A stretch of DNA of 64,000 nt from Bacillus sp. FJAT-29814 (GTDB lineage Bacteria; Bacillota; Bacilli; Bacillales; Cytobacillaceae): contig NZ_LMTJ01000008.1 in assembly GCF_001510715.1 (NCBI RefSeq), forward strand, positions 124,001 to 188,000, given 5' to 3'. Within the stretch, counting starts at the first letter, position 1. Each line of letters begins with the position of its first letter. The notes under the pieces are model-generated. The model searched no databases. It had not been told where the DNA came from and saw nothing but the letters and a program-made list of their open reading frames with translations. This document shows, piece after piece, positions 16,208 through 24,949 of this stretch. The position numbers and the translations under genes are program-made.

Positions 16208-16307
16208 AGTTATCTTGATCGCCTTATTACTGTGTACCGGTGCATCTGTTACACATGCTGTCCTTGAACCACCATTGAGGACTAAGGATTGTAGATTCAT
16301 TATTTAA
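16200..16307 (+). CDS. Small hydrophobic phage peptide, 35 aa
   Basis: ATG 16200 overlaps the end of the previous gene. The 35 residues begin MIRVILIALLLCTGASVTHA, which reads as one hydrophobic segment or signal peptide, followed by a short polar tail. A ribosome site is weak (AGGTTGAGACGAAATG). It may be a small membrane peptide; function unknown. Confidence 0.4.
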   Translation: MIRVILIALLLCTGASVTHAVLEPPLRTKDCRFII

Positions 16308-16329
16308 TATAAAAAGGAGTTGTTGTGAC

Positions 16330-16602
16330 ATGGCTGAAAAGCGCGAGTCAAACAAAGAAAAGTATCCAGAGGCAGTTAAACCATTAAGTAACAGTCTTAA
16401 AGTAAAACTTGAATTGGATTGTACCGAAGCATTGAAGGGATTAAAGGCAGTAACCAGGGCGGCGAAGAAAGCAACGGCTGCATTGAAGGAATTAGAGGAG
16501 CAAATCAATAAGCAGTCTAATCATTCTGTTAATGTGAATCTTAATGGTCAAGAGATTGCGAAACGGATATCTAGTAAATGGGCGTCCGATAAGCAATGCT
16601 AA
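16330..16602 (+). CDS. Phage hypothetical protein, 90 aa
   Basis: 90 residues after AAAGGAGTTG. Alanine- and lysine-rich helix in the centre (LKGLKAVTRAAKKATAALKE) and a C-terminal NVNLNGQEIAKRIS strand-helix. This type is regularly found directly before the HNH endonuclease gene in Bacillus and related phages. It overlaps that gene by seven bases. Function unknown. Confidence 0.6.
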   Translation: MAEKRESNKEKYPEAVKPLSNSLKVKLELDCTEALKGLKAVTRAAKKATAALKELEEQINKQSNHSVNVNLNGQEIAKRISSKWASDKQC

Positions 16603-16985
16603 AGAGCTGCAAGTATTGTGGCGGTATTCATGATCGTTCCTATGTCTGTCCACGTAAACCTGTACGGACTAAACAACCTACTTACATTGACAAGTTCAGA
16701 CGCACAAGAGCATGGACAAATAAGAGTAAACAAATAAGGGAACGTGACAAGCATCTATGCCAGGTCTGTATTCGTAAGCTGCATAACACGCAGCAACAAT
16801 ATAACTTTACTAACATAGAGGTCCATCATATTGTTCCTATCGTGGAGGATTGGAACAAGAGATTGGATGACGAGAACCTGATCAGCTTATGCAGCAATCA
16901 TCACAAGATGGCGGACGCTGGGGAGATAGGCCGTGTCGAATTGTTGGAAATTACAAAAGCGCAAGAGTCGTTATTCGACAAATAA
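16596..16985 (+). CDS. HNH endonuclease (packaging-associated)
   Basis: 129 residues with an N-terminal zinc-binding CKYC, a second CQVC, and the HNH core VHHIVPIVEDWNKRLDDENL ... CSNHHKM. HNH proteins placed directly before TerS/TerL assist terminase cleavage at cos in several cos-type siphophages. The position fits that role here, and a C-rich tract follows in the noncoding gap. Confidence 0.92.
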   Translation: MLKSCKYCGGIHDRSYVCPRKPVRTKQPTYIDKFRRTRAWTNKSKQIRERDKHLCQVCIRKLHNTQQQYNFTNIEVHHIVPIVEDWNKRLDDENLISLCSNHHKMADAGEIGRVELLEITKAQESLFDK

Positions 16986-17028
16986 ATTAAAAAGAAAATT
17001 GTTTGTCGATTAGAAACAATTCTGAATT

Positions 17029-17041
17029 GTACCCCCCACCT
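17029..17041. other. Candidate cos region
   Basis: The 146-base gap between HNH and TerS contains the isolated tract GTACCCCCCACCT in otherwise AT-rich sequence. Short C/G runs in the HNH-TerS gap are where the cohesive ends of HNH-associated siphophages usually lie. No cleavage position can be read from sequence alone. Confidence 0.4.
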
Positions 17042-17131
17042 TGAATTTTCTGACAATTAAAACCAGTGAGACCACGACTCCACTTTCGCTCGAAAAAAAT
17101 TCCCGAAATGAAAAGTTTAGGAGGTGAGGAA

Positions 17132-17593
17132 ATGGCAAGGCCATCGAAAAGCGTAAAAACCATGAGCAAAAACTTAACAAAAGATGAAATTGCGGTTAGA
17201 ACGCAAGTGGAGGAAAAGCTAAAAGGTGCTGCAGATAATATTTCCCCTCCTAAACATTTGAATGCTAGGCAGAAAAAGATCTTTAACTATGTTGTTGAGG
17301 AATTGCATGCCAGTGGGATTCTTGGGAATTTGGATGTTTATATTTTGGGAACCTTCGCAATTGCTATAGATCGCTTACAGAATATCGAAAAGCTGATTAA
17401 TAAAGATATCGAAAAGCTTTTAGATAAAGATCTTATGCGAGCTAAAGAAAAATATACAAAAGACTTTTTCCGATGTTGTACTGAATTAAGCCTATCACCT
17501 CAAAGCCGGGCCAAACTGGGGAATATCAATTTTCAGGTGAAAGCCAAGGAAGATGATCCGCTGCTGAAAGTCCTGGCTGGTGGTAAAAAGTGA
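17132..17593 (+). CDS. terS: Terminase small subunit, P27 family
   Basis: 153 residues starting MARPSKSVKTMSKNLTKDEI, the typical N-terminus of P27-family small terminases, with an HTH-like region (LNARQKKIFNYVVEELHASG) and a C-terminal segment with SPQSRAKLG. It recognises phage DNA for packaging and recruits TerL. ATG 17132 follows TAGGAGGTGAGG; the longer frame from 17066 crosses noncoding DNA. It overlaps terL by four bases. Confidence 0.9.
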   Translation: MARPSKSVKTMSKNLTKDEIAVRTQVEEKLKGAADNISPPKHLNARQKKIFNYVVEELHASGILGNLDVYILGTFAIAIDRLQNIEKLINKDIEKLLDKDLMRAKEKYTKDFFRCCTELSLSPQSRAKLGNINFQVKAKEDDPLLKVLAGGKK

Positions 17594-19269
17594 TTTTTGA
17601 AAAAGCGGTTCGCTACGCTGAGAGGGTTGCAGCTGGCAAGGAAATAACGACTAAAGAAGTAATCATTCAGTGTAATTGGTTCCTGAGAGATCTGGAGAGG
17701 CAGCATGAGGATAAGTTCCCCTATTACTTTGATGAGACTGAAATTGAAACGGTAGAAGGAATCTTGTCTTTACTCAATTTCGCTACTGGATTAGGGGTAA
17801 CGGGTAAAACTATTTTGGATGGCTTGGAAGGATTCCAGGCTTTTTTTCTTGTTAATATTTTTGGTTGGCGATTTAAAGAGGATCCTGATAAGTTTCGATA
17901 CCGGGATGTCACTCTATTTATTCCGAGGAAAAATGCCAAAACCTTTATATGTGCCTTGATTTTTATCATTCTCATGCTTACTGAGGATGATTATTCAGAG
18001 TTTTATTCTATTTGTTTGGACCGGGAACTGGCCGGGGAAGTAAAAAAGGCCATGACTCAAATTCTAAAAGCGAGTCCCTATATTGGAAAATACTTTGTGG
18101 TTCCGAAAACACTTAGCGGCAAGATTATTTGCAAATTGACCAATAGCTTTTATCAAGCAAGAACTGGGGAAGCAAACAAAAATAACACTATTCGTCCGTC
18201 TGCCTTTATCGCAGATGAGGTTGGAGCATTTAAGGACTACGGCAATATAAACGCAATGAAATCTGGCCAGCTGAACGTTAAGAACCCACTACGATTTAAG
18301 CTGACCACGGCATATGCTGAGGATAAGTCAATCATGCTCGAGGAGCTGGCATATATCAAAAAGGTATTTGCCGGCATAATCGAGGATGACCGGATGTTTG
18401 CGCTACTTTATTATGCAGAACCGGAGCATCTTTGGGACGATACCGGATTATACCAGGCAAACCCTTTAAGGATTGAGGAAAACTACAATGAAATTCGGGA
18501 TAGCCGACAGGCGGCCTTAGAAAAGCCAGCCGAACGTGAAGAATATCTCTGTAAACATATGAATCATTTTCTCCCTTCTAATAGTGGTGAGGCTTATGTA
18601 AACATTGATGATGTTCGAAAATGCAAGATTGATAGTTTTGATTGGACCGGCCGGCAGGTGTGGTTAGGGTTAGACTTGGCCATGACCAATGATAACTGCT
18701 CGTACTCTATGGTCACGGAAGAGGATTGGAAAATCTATGCTGAATCGTTTGCTTTTGTACCTACTGAACGGATTCCAGAAAAAAATCGGCTGGAAAAAAT
18801 CAATTACTATGAATTTATTAAGCAGGGCGTTTGCTTTGCTTGCGGCGACATGACTGTGGATTACGGATTTATTGAAGAGATAATCTTGGCCATAGAGGAA
18901 AAGCATAAGGTAATTGTGGTTGGGATTGCCTATGACCGTTATAACTGTTTGTCCACGGCACAGCGGCTAGAAAGAGAAGGATATAAAACTGTGGAAGTAA
19001 AGCAGCATTCTAGCGTTCTCCATCCAGCGACTAAATTATTGAGAGAGAAAATTCTTAATAAAGAATTCCACTACATGAAAAATGGTCTGTTAGAGGAGAA
19101 TTTTCAAAACGCCAAGGTTACCGAGGACACCAATAAAAACATTTACGTTAACAAGAAAAAGTCTACCGGCAAAGTGGATATGGTTGTTAGTTTAATCAAC
19201 GCTATTTATCTCTTGCAGCAAGATGTAATTTTTAATCCGGATGCTAATTTTGGGGCCCAGGTTATTTAG
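17590..19269 (+). CDS. terL: Terminase large subunit
   Basis: 559 residues, the usual length. ATPase: Walker A FIPRKNAKTFICALI and Walker B AFIADEVGAF. Nuclease: WLGLDLAMTNDNCS with the catalytic aspartate, plus further acidic residues near DMTVDYGF and AYDRYN. It powers DNA translocation into the prohead and cuts the genome. GTG start overlapping terS. Confidence 0.95.
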   Translation: MIFEKAVRYAERVAAGKEITTKEVIIQCNWFLRDLERQHEDKFPYYFDETEIETVEGILSLLNFATGLGVTGKTILDGLEGFQAFFLVNIFGWRFKEDPDKFRYRDVTLFIPRKNAKTFICALIFIILMLTEDDYSEFYSICLDRELAGEVKKAMTQILKASPYIGKYFVVPKTLSGKIICKLTNSFYQARTGEANKNNTIRPSAFIADEVGAFKDYGNINAMKSGQLNVKNPLRFKLTTAYAEDKSIMLEELAYIKKVFAGIIEDDRMFALLYYAEPEHLWDDTGLYQANPLRIEENYNEIRDSRQAALEKPAEREEYLCKHMNHFLPSNSGEAYVNIDDVRKCKIDSFDWTGRQVWLGLDLAMTNDNCSYSMVTEEDWKIYAESFAFVPTERIPEKNRLEKINYYEFIKQGVCFACGDMTVDYGFIEEIILAIEEKHKVIVVGIAYDRYNCLSTAQRLEREGYKTVEVKQHSSVLHPATKLLREKILNKEFHYMKNGLLEENFQNAKVTEDTNKNIYVNKKKSTGKVDMVVSLINAIYLLQQDVIFNPDANFGAQVI

Positions 19270-19283
19270 GAGGAGGTGAGAAT

Positions 19284-20555
19284 GTGGGTTTATGGCAAAG
19301 ATGGCGGGAATTTAGGCAATACCAGAGGGAACAACGAGAAGGGATTTCACTTGAAGAGCTGCTTCTGAGCTCGGGGCTAATAACCGGCGATATTACCAAG
19401 GAGCAGGCTTTAAATATCCCGGCAGTAAGCGCATGTGTGGGAATTATCACCGATACAGTTGCTTCCCTGCCTATACAGTTGTATAAGGCCGATAACGGGA
19501 AAGTGACCGAAATCGAGGGTGATAACCGTCTTTCGCTTTTGAACGATGATACCAAGGACACCTTGGATGGTTTTCAATTTAAAAAAGCTCTTGTCGAGGA
19601 CTATCTGCTAAATGGAGCTGGATATGCTTTTATAAATCGCGCCAGGAACGAATTGAAAAGTCTGCATTATGTGGACTATAGGAATGTCGCGATCAACATG
19701 AATGTGGATCCAATATTTAAAGACTACGATATTCTTGTCCACGGATCTATGTATCGTGATTTTGAGTTTTTAAAACTCACCCGAAAAACTAAAGATGGTG
19801 TTACCGGGAAGGGAATTATTCAGGAAAACAACAAAATGCTATCCGTTGCATACAATTCTTTAATTTTTGAGGAGATTCTAGTAAAAACGGGTGGTAATAA
19901 GAAGGGGTTTGTAAAAAGCCAAAATCGCTTAAGTCAGGATGCTATTGATGAATTAAAAGCGGCATGGAAAAAACTCTATGGCAATAATTCGGAGAACGTT
20001 GTTGTATTGAACAACGGTCTAGATTTTCAGGAAGCCTCAAACACATCCGTGGAAATGCAGCTTAACGAAAATAAGAGGACCAATTCTGCTGAAATCTCCA
20101 AGATATTTATTGTTCCCCAATCCATTTTGGATGGGACTGCTAGTGACGAAGTGTATAACAACTGGATAAAGGTTTGTATCTTGCCTATTTTGGTGGCCAT
20201 GCAAACAGCTTTAAATAAGGACCTATTGCTTCCTAGTGAAAAAGGGTCTTTTTATTTTGTCTTTGACACGAAAGAGCTACTTAAAGGCGACATCGAAAAG
20301 CGGTTTAAAGCCTATGAAATCGCCTCTAAAAGCGGGATTATGCAGATTGATGAAATCCGGTATAGAGAAGATTTGGAACCATTAGGTCTAAACTTTATCA
20401 AACTTGGCTTGCAGGATGTTCTTTATAATCCGGTAACCAAAGAAATCTACACGCCGAATACCAATAAATCGGCCAACATGAATAACCCTGACAAGGGCTT
20501 GGGAGGAGGTGATGATAATGCGAATAGAAATCCGGGAGAACCAGGTGCTGCTTGA
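19284..20555 (+). CDS. Portal protein, HK97 family
   Basis: 423 residues, with the conserved portal features of the HK97/PF04860 family: LNIPAVSACVGIITDTVASL near residue 50, LLNGAGYAFINR, and the tail helix KIFIVPQSIL. Forms the dodecameric ring at the capsid vertex through which DNA passes. GTG 19284 lies behind AGGAGGTGAG; it overlaps the protease gene at the 3' end. Confidence 0.93.
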   Translation: MGLWQRWREFRQYQREQREGISLEELLLSSGLITGDITKEQALNIPAVSACVGIITDTVASLPIQLYKADNGKVTEIEGDNRLSLLNDDTKDTLDGFQFKKALVEDYLLNGAGYAFINRARNELKSLHYVDYRNVAINMNVDPIFKDYDILVHGSMYRDFEFLKLTRKTKDGVTGKGIIQENNKMLSVAYNSLIFEEILVKTGGNKKGFVKSQNRLSQDAIDELKAAWKKLYGNNSENVVVLNNGLDFQEASNTSVEMQLNENKRTNSAEISKIFIVPQSILDGTASDEVYNNWIKVCILPILVAMQTALNKDLLLPSEKGSFYFVFDTKELLKGDIEKRFKAYEIASKSGIMQIDEIRYREDLEPLGLNFIKLGLQDVLYNPVTKEIYTPNTNKSANMNNPDKGLGGGDDNANRNPGEPGAA

Positions 20556-21123
20556 TGGGTACGTGAATGCTGTTGACCGTGAAAGCAGGGTGCTGCCATC
20601 ACCTCGTGGACGGTTTAAGGAAAAAATTAAGCCGAAAACCTTTGAAAAAGCACTTCGTAAGGCTGATGATGTAGAATTGCGGTTTAACCATGATTCAAAC
20701 CGTAAATTAGGGTCCATCAAAGAAGGCAACCTGCAATTGTATGAGGACAATATTGGTTTACGGGCCATTGCTACGGTAACCGATGATGATGTTATCTCCA
20801 AGGCAAAAAACGGAGAATTACGGGGCTGGTCATTTGGGTTTATCGACAATAAACCATGCTGGGAAGATGGTTCTGACGGTATTCAGCGCCGAACATTAGA
20901 GGATATTGACCTCTTAGAAGTGTCTATTTTGGATAAAACGCCGGCTTACATCGCTACCTCCATCGAGGCTCGCGGTGAAGAAGAGGTTATCACTGAAAAT
21001 CGCTCTGATGAATTTAAAGCAGAGATTGAGGACTTATCTTCCAAAAATGAAAAGCGAGAAAAAGTTGATCATTCTCTTTTTGAAAGAGAAATTGAATATC
21101 TTAAATTGAAAGGTGGACAATAA
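20518..21123 (+). CDS. Prohead maturation protease, HK97 (S78) family
   Basis: 201 residues. The catalytic His lies in RFNHDSNRKLG and the Ser in RGWSFGFID, the two motifs of the U35/S78 prohead protease family. It cleaves the delta domain from the major capsid protein. ATG 20518 is chosen because AGGAGGTG at 20504-20511 is correctly spaced. The gene begins inside the portal gene, indicating coupling. Confidence 0.92.
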   Translation: MRIEIRENQVLLDGYVNAVDRESRVLPSPRGRFKEKIKPKTFEKALRKADDVELRFNHDSNRKLGSIKEGNLQLYEDNIGLRAIATVTDDDVISKAKNGELRGWSFGFIDNKPCWEDGSDGIQRRTLEDIDLLEVSILDKTPAYIATSIEARGEEEVITENRSDEFKAEIEDLSSKNEKREKVDHSLFEREIEYLKLKGGQ

Positions 21124-21125
21124 GC

Positions 21126-22301
21126 ATGTCATTTTACAAAGTACTAGCTAAACCAGTAATTGAATACCGATCCATGCCTACTCTTTTGGAGCAACGTAAC
21201 AATCTAATGGATGAAATGGACGGAATCCTCAAAAAAGCAAAAGAGGAAACTCGTGCTTTTTCAGATGATGAGACTAAACGTTTCGATGAAATCAAAGGTG
21301 AAATTGCAAAAATTGATAAAACCATTGCAGCAGAGGCAGAAGCTCGCGCTTTGGACAAAAAGAAGCCTGTTAAAAAGACTGAAGTTGAGGAACGCGCCGC
21401 TGCTGAAGAACGCGCTTTTGGCAATTATATTCGTGGAATAGTGGAAGAACGCGCTGACGTTAACCTGACTGTAGGTGATAATGGAGCCGTAATTCCGTCA
21501 TCGATTGCCAATAAAATCATCAAAAAGGTTTATGATCTATCACCAATTTATCAACTGGCGACTCGTTACAATGTGGGTGGGAAACTTAGCATTCCTTACT
21601 ATGATGAGTCAACTCAAAGCATTACAATGGCATATGCTACTGAATTTACAGAACTAGAGTCAACATCCGGAAAGTTTTTGAGCATTGAACTACAGGGATT
21701 CTTGGCCGGAGTATTATCAAAGGTATCTAAATCTTTGATCAATAACTCTCAATTTGATGTTGTCAGCTTTGTTATTACAGCTATGGCTGAATCCATCGCA
21801 AAATGGATTGAAAAAGAGTTGCTTAATGGTACTGCAGGGAAGGTAGCCGGTCTTTCAACAGTGACTCAAACCGTCACAGCAGCAAGCCAAACAGCAGTCA
21901 CTGCTGATGAATTGATTGACGTACAGGAAACTGTTCCAGATGTGTTCCAAGGAAGCTCAATTTGGATCATGAACAAAGCAACTCGTGCTGCTATTCGCAA
22001 GCTTAAAGACGGCCAAGGCAATTACTTGTTGAACAAGGATGCTACTGCGCGTTGGGGATATACACTTTTAGGTAAGGATGTTTACACATCTATCAATGCA
22101 CCGGCAATGGCAGCTGGTAAGACCGCTATTTTCTACGGTGATATGAGCGGCCTGGCAGTTAAATTGTCTGAGGATGTTTCCATCGAGGTCCTTCGCGAGA
22201 AATTCGCTACTCAGCACGCTGTGGGTGTTGTCGGCTGGATTGAAATCGATTCTAAGGTTGAAAATGCACAAAAAATCGCCAAATTAGTGATGAAAGCTTA
22301 A
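21126..22301 (+). CDS. Major capsid protein, HK97 family
   Basis: 391 residues. Residues 15-110 are a charged coiled coil (the delta/scaffolding domain removed by the protease); the HK97-fold domain follows, with LTVGDNGAVIPSSIANKII at its start, the YDLSPIYQLATRYNV region, and a C-terminal QHAVGVVGWIEIDSKVENA. Forms the icosahedral shell. A terminator follows immediately. Confidence 0.95.
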   Translation: MSFYKVLAKPVIEYRSMPTLLEQRNNLMDEMDGILKKAKEETRAFSDDETKRFDEIKGEIAKIDKTIAAEAEARALDKKKPVKKTEVEERAAAEERAFGNYIRGIVEERADVNLTVGDNGAVIPSSIANKIIKKVYDLSPIYQLATRYNVGGKLSIPYYDESTQSITMAYATEFTELESTSGKFLSIELQGFLAGVLSKVSKSLINNSQFDVVSFVITAMAESIAKWIEKELLNGTAGKVAGLSTVTQTVTAASQTAVTADELIDVQETVPDVFQGSSIWIMNKATRAAIRKLKDGQGNYLLNKDATARWGYTLLGKDVYTSINAPAMAAGKTAIFYGDMSGLAVKLSEDVSIEVLREKFATQHAVGVVGWIEIDSKVENAQKIAKLVMKA

Positions 22302-22333
22302 AGAGAGTGGGTTTATCTCACTCTCTTTTTTTA
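22300..22333 (+). terminator. Terminator behind the major capsid gene
   Basis: 10-bp stem AAAGAGAGTG (22300-22309) with CACTCTCTTT (22319-22328), nine-base loop, followed by TTTTT. It lies in the middle of the structural operon and should lower transcription of the head-tail genes relative to the capsid. Confidence 0.9.
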
Positions 22334-22345
22334 GGGGGTGACGTG

Positions 22346-22504
22346 ATGAAAGTAAAGGCATTGGTTAGCTTTGCCGGAGTTGTCACCATGGGTGTTGGTG
22401 AAGTGAAGGAAATTAAAGATAAGGCCATTTGCGAGGATTTGCTCCAAGCAGGATATGTAGAGGAAGTACCTTCTAAGAAAAAGGTGAAAACCGATGAAAA
22501 TTAG
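22346..22504 (+). CDS. Small head-region protein, 52 aa
   Basis: 52 residues from ATG 22346 after GGGGGTGACGTG. MKVKALVSFAGVVTMGVGEV, then KEIKDKAICEDLLQAGYVEE, a pattern shared by many very small proteins encoded right after the major capsid gene. Probably an Ig/SH3-like head-associated protein. It overlaps the connector gene by eleven bases. Confidence 0.65.
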   Translation: MKVKALVSFAGVVTMGVGEVKEIKDKAICEDLLQAGYVEEVPSKKKVKTDEN

Positions 22505-22784
22505 TGAGGTAACCAGGCAAGATTTAAAAGACTATGCCCGTGAATATAACGATGATCCTGAAACAAATAAGACATTTGACCTTATTCATACAGCCGGAAA
22601 GTCATACATCAAAAATTATACTGGACTATCCTATGACCAAATGGATACAAAAGAGGATTTAACAATTGTTCTTTTTGTTCTAGTAAATGAAATGTACGAT
22701 AATCGTACTTTTTCCGTTGAAAATGACAAGGTAAATCCGGTCATAAAATCTATCCTAGACATGCACTCTATCAATTTGTTATAG
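22494..22784 (+). CDS. Head-tail connector protein, gp6-like
   Basis: 96 residues, all-helical, of the gp6/gp15-like adaptor class: QDLKDYAREYNDDPETNKTF, then AGKSYIKNYTGLSYDQM and FVLVNEMYDNR. It joins the portal to the neck. Position directly after the capsid genes supports the call. Confidence 0.85.
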   Translation: MKISEVTRQDLKDYAREYNDDPETNKTFDLIHTAGKSYIKNYTGLSYDQMDTKEDLTIVLFVLVNEMYDNRTFSVENDKVNPVIKSILDMHSINLL

Positions 22785-22795
22785 GGGTGATTTTA

Positions 22796-23128
22796 TTGAC
22801 TAGATACAGGATAAATCCGGGAGAATTTCGACATGTCATTTCATTTCAAAAGAAGTCGGGCGTCCAAAACAGTTACGGTGAAAAATCTAATGATTGGGTG
22901 GATGTTATAAAATCACGTGCCGGCATTTATCCGGTTAGCGGAAAAGAATTTTTCGCGGCCGAAACGATAAATAGCGAGGTTACTCATAAGGTTAATTTGA
23001 GGTACCTTTCGGGGATTACACCCGATATGCGAATAAAGTTTGGAGAACGTTTTTTTAGCATTATTTCTGTAATTAACTTTCAGGAAAAAAACATTGAGCT
23101 CCAGCTGCTATGCAAGGAGTTGATATAA
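22796..23128 (+). CDS. Head closure (stopper) protein
   Basis: 110 residues with the head-tail joining/SPP1 gp16-like pattern: FRHVISFQKKSG near the N-terminus, WVDVIKSRAGIYPVSGKEFF in the middle, and a beta-rich end. It closes the capsid after packaging. TTG 22796 is preferred to GTG 22787, which is inside the AGGGGTGA site. Confidence 0.85.
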   Translation: MTRYRINPGEFRHVISFQKKSGVQNSYGEKSNDWVDVIKSRAGIYPVSGKEFFAAETINSEVTHKVNLRYLSGITPDMRIKFGERFFSIISVINFQEKNIELQLLCKELI

Positions 23129-23595
23129 TGGCCAGCGGATATCCCGAAATCGAAGGTTTTGCTGAGTTAATGAGACAGTTAGAAAGGGTCGAAAAGGTCC
23201 CTAAGAGCGTGGCGACAAAAGCAGCTCGTGAAGGTATCAAAGACCCTTTGAAAGACGCGAAAGCGAATGCTCCGGAATTATCAGGCACATTAAAAAACGG
23301 TATTATTAAGATTTTGGAAAAAGCACCACGAAAAAAATGTAAATCCGTTTATCGAATTGTCTTTGACAGGGCGCTTAATCCAGTATTCCAAAAACCAATT
23401 AAAAACCCTGGCATATACGGCGGAAAAAAACCTACCGGATACTATCCTGTTTCTCAGGAATATGGTTTCAATACCGCAAATGGATACGAACCCGGTCTTT
23501 ACTTTGTACGTGACGCTCTGGCAGAAAATGAAGCTGAATCCACAAGAAAAATAGTTAAGCGATTAGGAAAAGAAATAGACAAGTTGTTAAAGTGA
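23128..23595 (+). CDS. HK97 gp10-like neck protein
   Basis: 155 residues of the gp10 family: ELMRQLERVEKVPKSVATKA, APELSGTLKNGIIK and a C-terminal PGLYFVRDALAENEAE. It is a neck/tail-completion component. ATG 23128 overlaps the preceding TAA by one base and has an AAGGAG site. Confidence 0.85.
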   Translation: MASGYPEIEGFAELMRQLERVEKVPKSVATKAAREGIKDPLKDAKANAPELSGTLKNGIIKILEKAPRKKCKSVYRIVFDRALNPVFQKPIKNPGIYGGKKPTGYYPVSQEYGFNTANGYEPGLYFVRDALAENEAESTRKIVKRLGKEIDKLLK

Positions 23596-23605
23596 GGTGT
23601 TTTTG

Positions 23606-23986
23606 ATGAACTTTGAGGAGGCTTTGAGGGCTGAATTCGAGACTATACCAGGTCTATCCAATAAAATATTCCCCTTGGCAGCTCCCGAAGGGGAAAAGGC
23701 ACCTTTTTTGATATACGTGTCTAGTGATGGTATTCCTGACAAAAGTCTGCAGGGCTATCTGAGTACCAGAGAAGTAGTTTGCGAAATTTATATTTTGCAT
23801 GATAGTTACGCTAGCATGAAAGCTTTAACAAAAGCGGTAGTGGCAAAAATCATATCTTTCCAAGGGCGAGTAATTGGCGAAAATGGTCCATTTATTCAAA
23901 ACGCCACTTATGATGACCCTGTGAAACGTTATGAGAAGGAAATATCTCTTTATAGATCAGCATTTGATTTAAGAGTTAAATTTTAA
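23606..23986 (+). CDS. Tail terminator, DUF3168-like
   Basis: 126 residues with the fold pattern of gp17/DUF3168 tail-completion proteins: a short helix, LAAPEGEKAPFLIYVSSDG, and a long helix SYASMKALTKAVVAKI. It caps the tail tube. ATG 23606 follows GAGGTG at 23594-23599; GTG 23597 lies in that site. Confidence 0.8.
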   Translation: MNFEEALRAEFETIPGLSNKIFPLAAPEGEKAPFLIYVSSDGIPDKSLQGYLSTREVVCEIYILHDSYASMKALTKAVVAKIISFQGRVIGENGPFIQNATYDDPVKRYEKEISLYRSAFDLRVKF

Positions 23987-24000
23987 GGAGTGATAATAAT

Positions 24001-24702
24001 ATGCCTCAAGCAATGGGTACAAAAATTCTGATCGGCGCGAACAGTGTCGCTGATTTAACCAGTATTGGCGGTTTAGAACCAAGTGCTGATACTATAGAAA
24101 CTACCACACTTGATAGCGTAAATGGTTGGCGAACATTTGCGCAGGGTTTAAAAGATGGTGGGGAAGTTTCGCTTAGTGGTTTCTTAAACGCTGGTGACAC
24201 AAACGGTCAAGTGGCCCTTTATAATGCGTTTAATGCAGGAACCTTAATGCCGTTCACCATTTTATTCCCTTTTGGTGCATCTTGGACCTTTAACGGCATC
24301 GTGACGGGCGTTAGCACCGGAGCAGAATTAGAGGACAATGTCAGCTTTGAATCAACGATTAAGGTATCTGGCCAACCGACTTTAGGATTAACGCCTTCTG
24401 GTGGCTTAACAGCTTTATCCTTAACCGGTACCGGCGGAGCGTTAACACCGGCGTTTAATGCTGGTAACAATCTATACGCATATAGCGGTGTTACTGCTGC
24501 ATCCGTCACGCTTACGGCGACAGCTGCTAACCATACTATCAATCTATTCGTGGATGGGGTACTCACACAGACACTTAACAGTGGAGTTGCATCTGCAGCC
24601 ATACCAATCACAGCAGTTGGATCTAAAAAACTTGTTCTCATGGCTCAAGAGCCGAACAAGGCGCCAAAACTTTATGAAGTAACACTCGTTAAGACTGCTT
24701 AA
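24001..24702 (+). CDS. Major tail tube protein with C-terminal Ig/cadherin-like domain
   Basis: 233 residues. Residues 1-140 are the tail-tube fold (GTKILIGANSVADLTSIGGL, TTLDSVNGWRTFAQGLKDGG). A flexible linker leads to a beta-sandwich domain (residues 145-233, LTALSLTGTGGALTPAF ... KLYEVTLVKTA) of the cadherin-like/Ig type often displayed on phage tails and thought to bind cell-surface carbohydrate weakly. A terminator follows at once. Confidence 0.9.
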   Translation: MPQAMGTKILIGANSVADLTSIGGLEPSADTIETTTLDSVNGWRTFAQGLKDGGEVSLSGFLNAGDTNGQVALYNAFNAGTLMPFTILFPFGASWTFNGIVTGVSTGAELEDNVSFESTIKVSGQPTLGLTPSGGLTALSLTGTGGALTPAFNAGNNLYAYSGVTAASVTLTATAANHTINLFVDGVLTQTLNSGVASAAIPITAVGSKKLVLMAQEPNKAPKLYEVTLVKTA

Positions 24703-24733
24703 GACTAGGGATAATTCTCTAGTCTTTTTATTT
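24701..24733 (+). terminator. Terminator behind the major tail gene
   Basis: 8-bp stem AAGACTAG (24701-24708) with CTAGTCTT (24719-24726), ten-base loop, then TTTATTT. Like the one after the capsid gene, it sits right after a highly needed structural gene. Confidence 0.85.
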
Positions 24734-24751
24734 GTATAGGAGGGGTAAACT

Positions 24752-24949
24752 TTGAAGGTTGATATCGATGTAATAGGGCCTAATCAGGCAAAGGTTAAGA
24801 TCGATGACAAGGAAATAAGGGGATTAACTGCAGTTAAGTTTGAAGCGTCGGTGGATGATTTTCCCTCAGTAACTCTTTCATTTTATCCAACAGAGATAAA
24901 TTGTACTGCAGATACACCATTGGCTTGGGTAAAAAAGGAGGAAAAATAA
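24752..24949 (+). CDS. Small tail-region protein, 65 aa
   Basis: 65 residues from TTG 24752 behind AGGAGGGG. MKVDIDVIGPNQAKVKIDDK and a further beta-rich part; no cysteines, no membrane segment. Lies between the tail tube and chaperone genes and ends directly at the chaperone start. Probably a minor tail protein; function unknown. Confidence 0.65.
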   Translation: MKVDIDVIGPNQAKVKIDDKEIRGLTAVKFEASVDDFPSVTLSFYPTEINCTADTPLAWVKKEEK

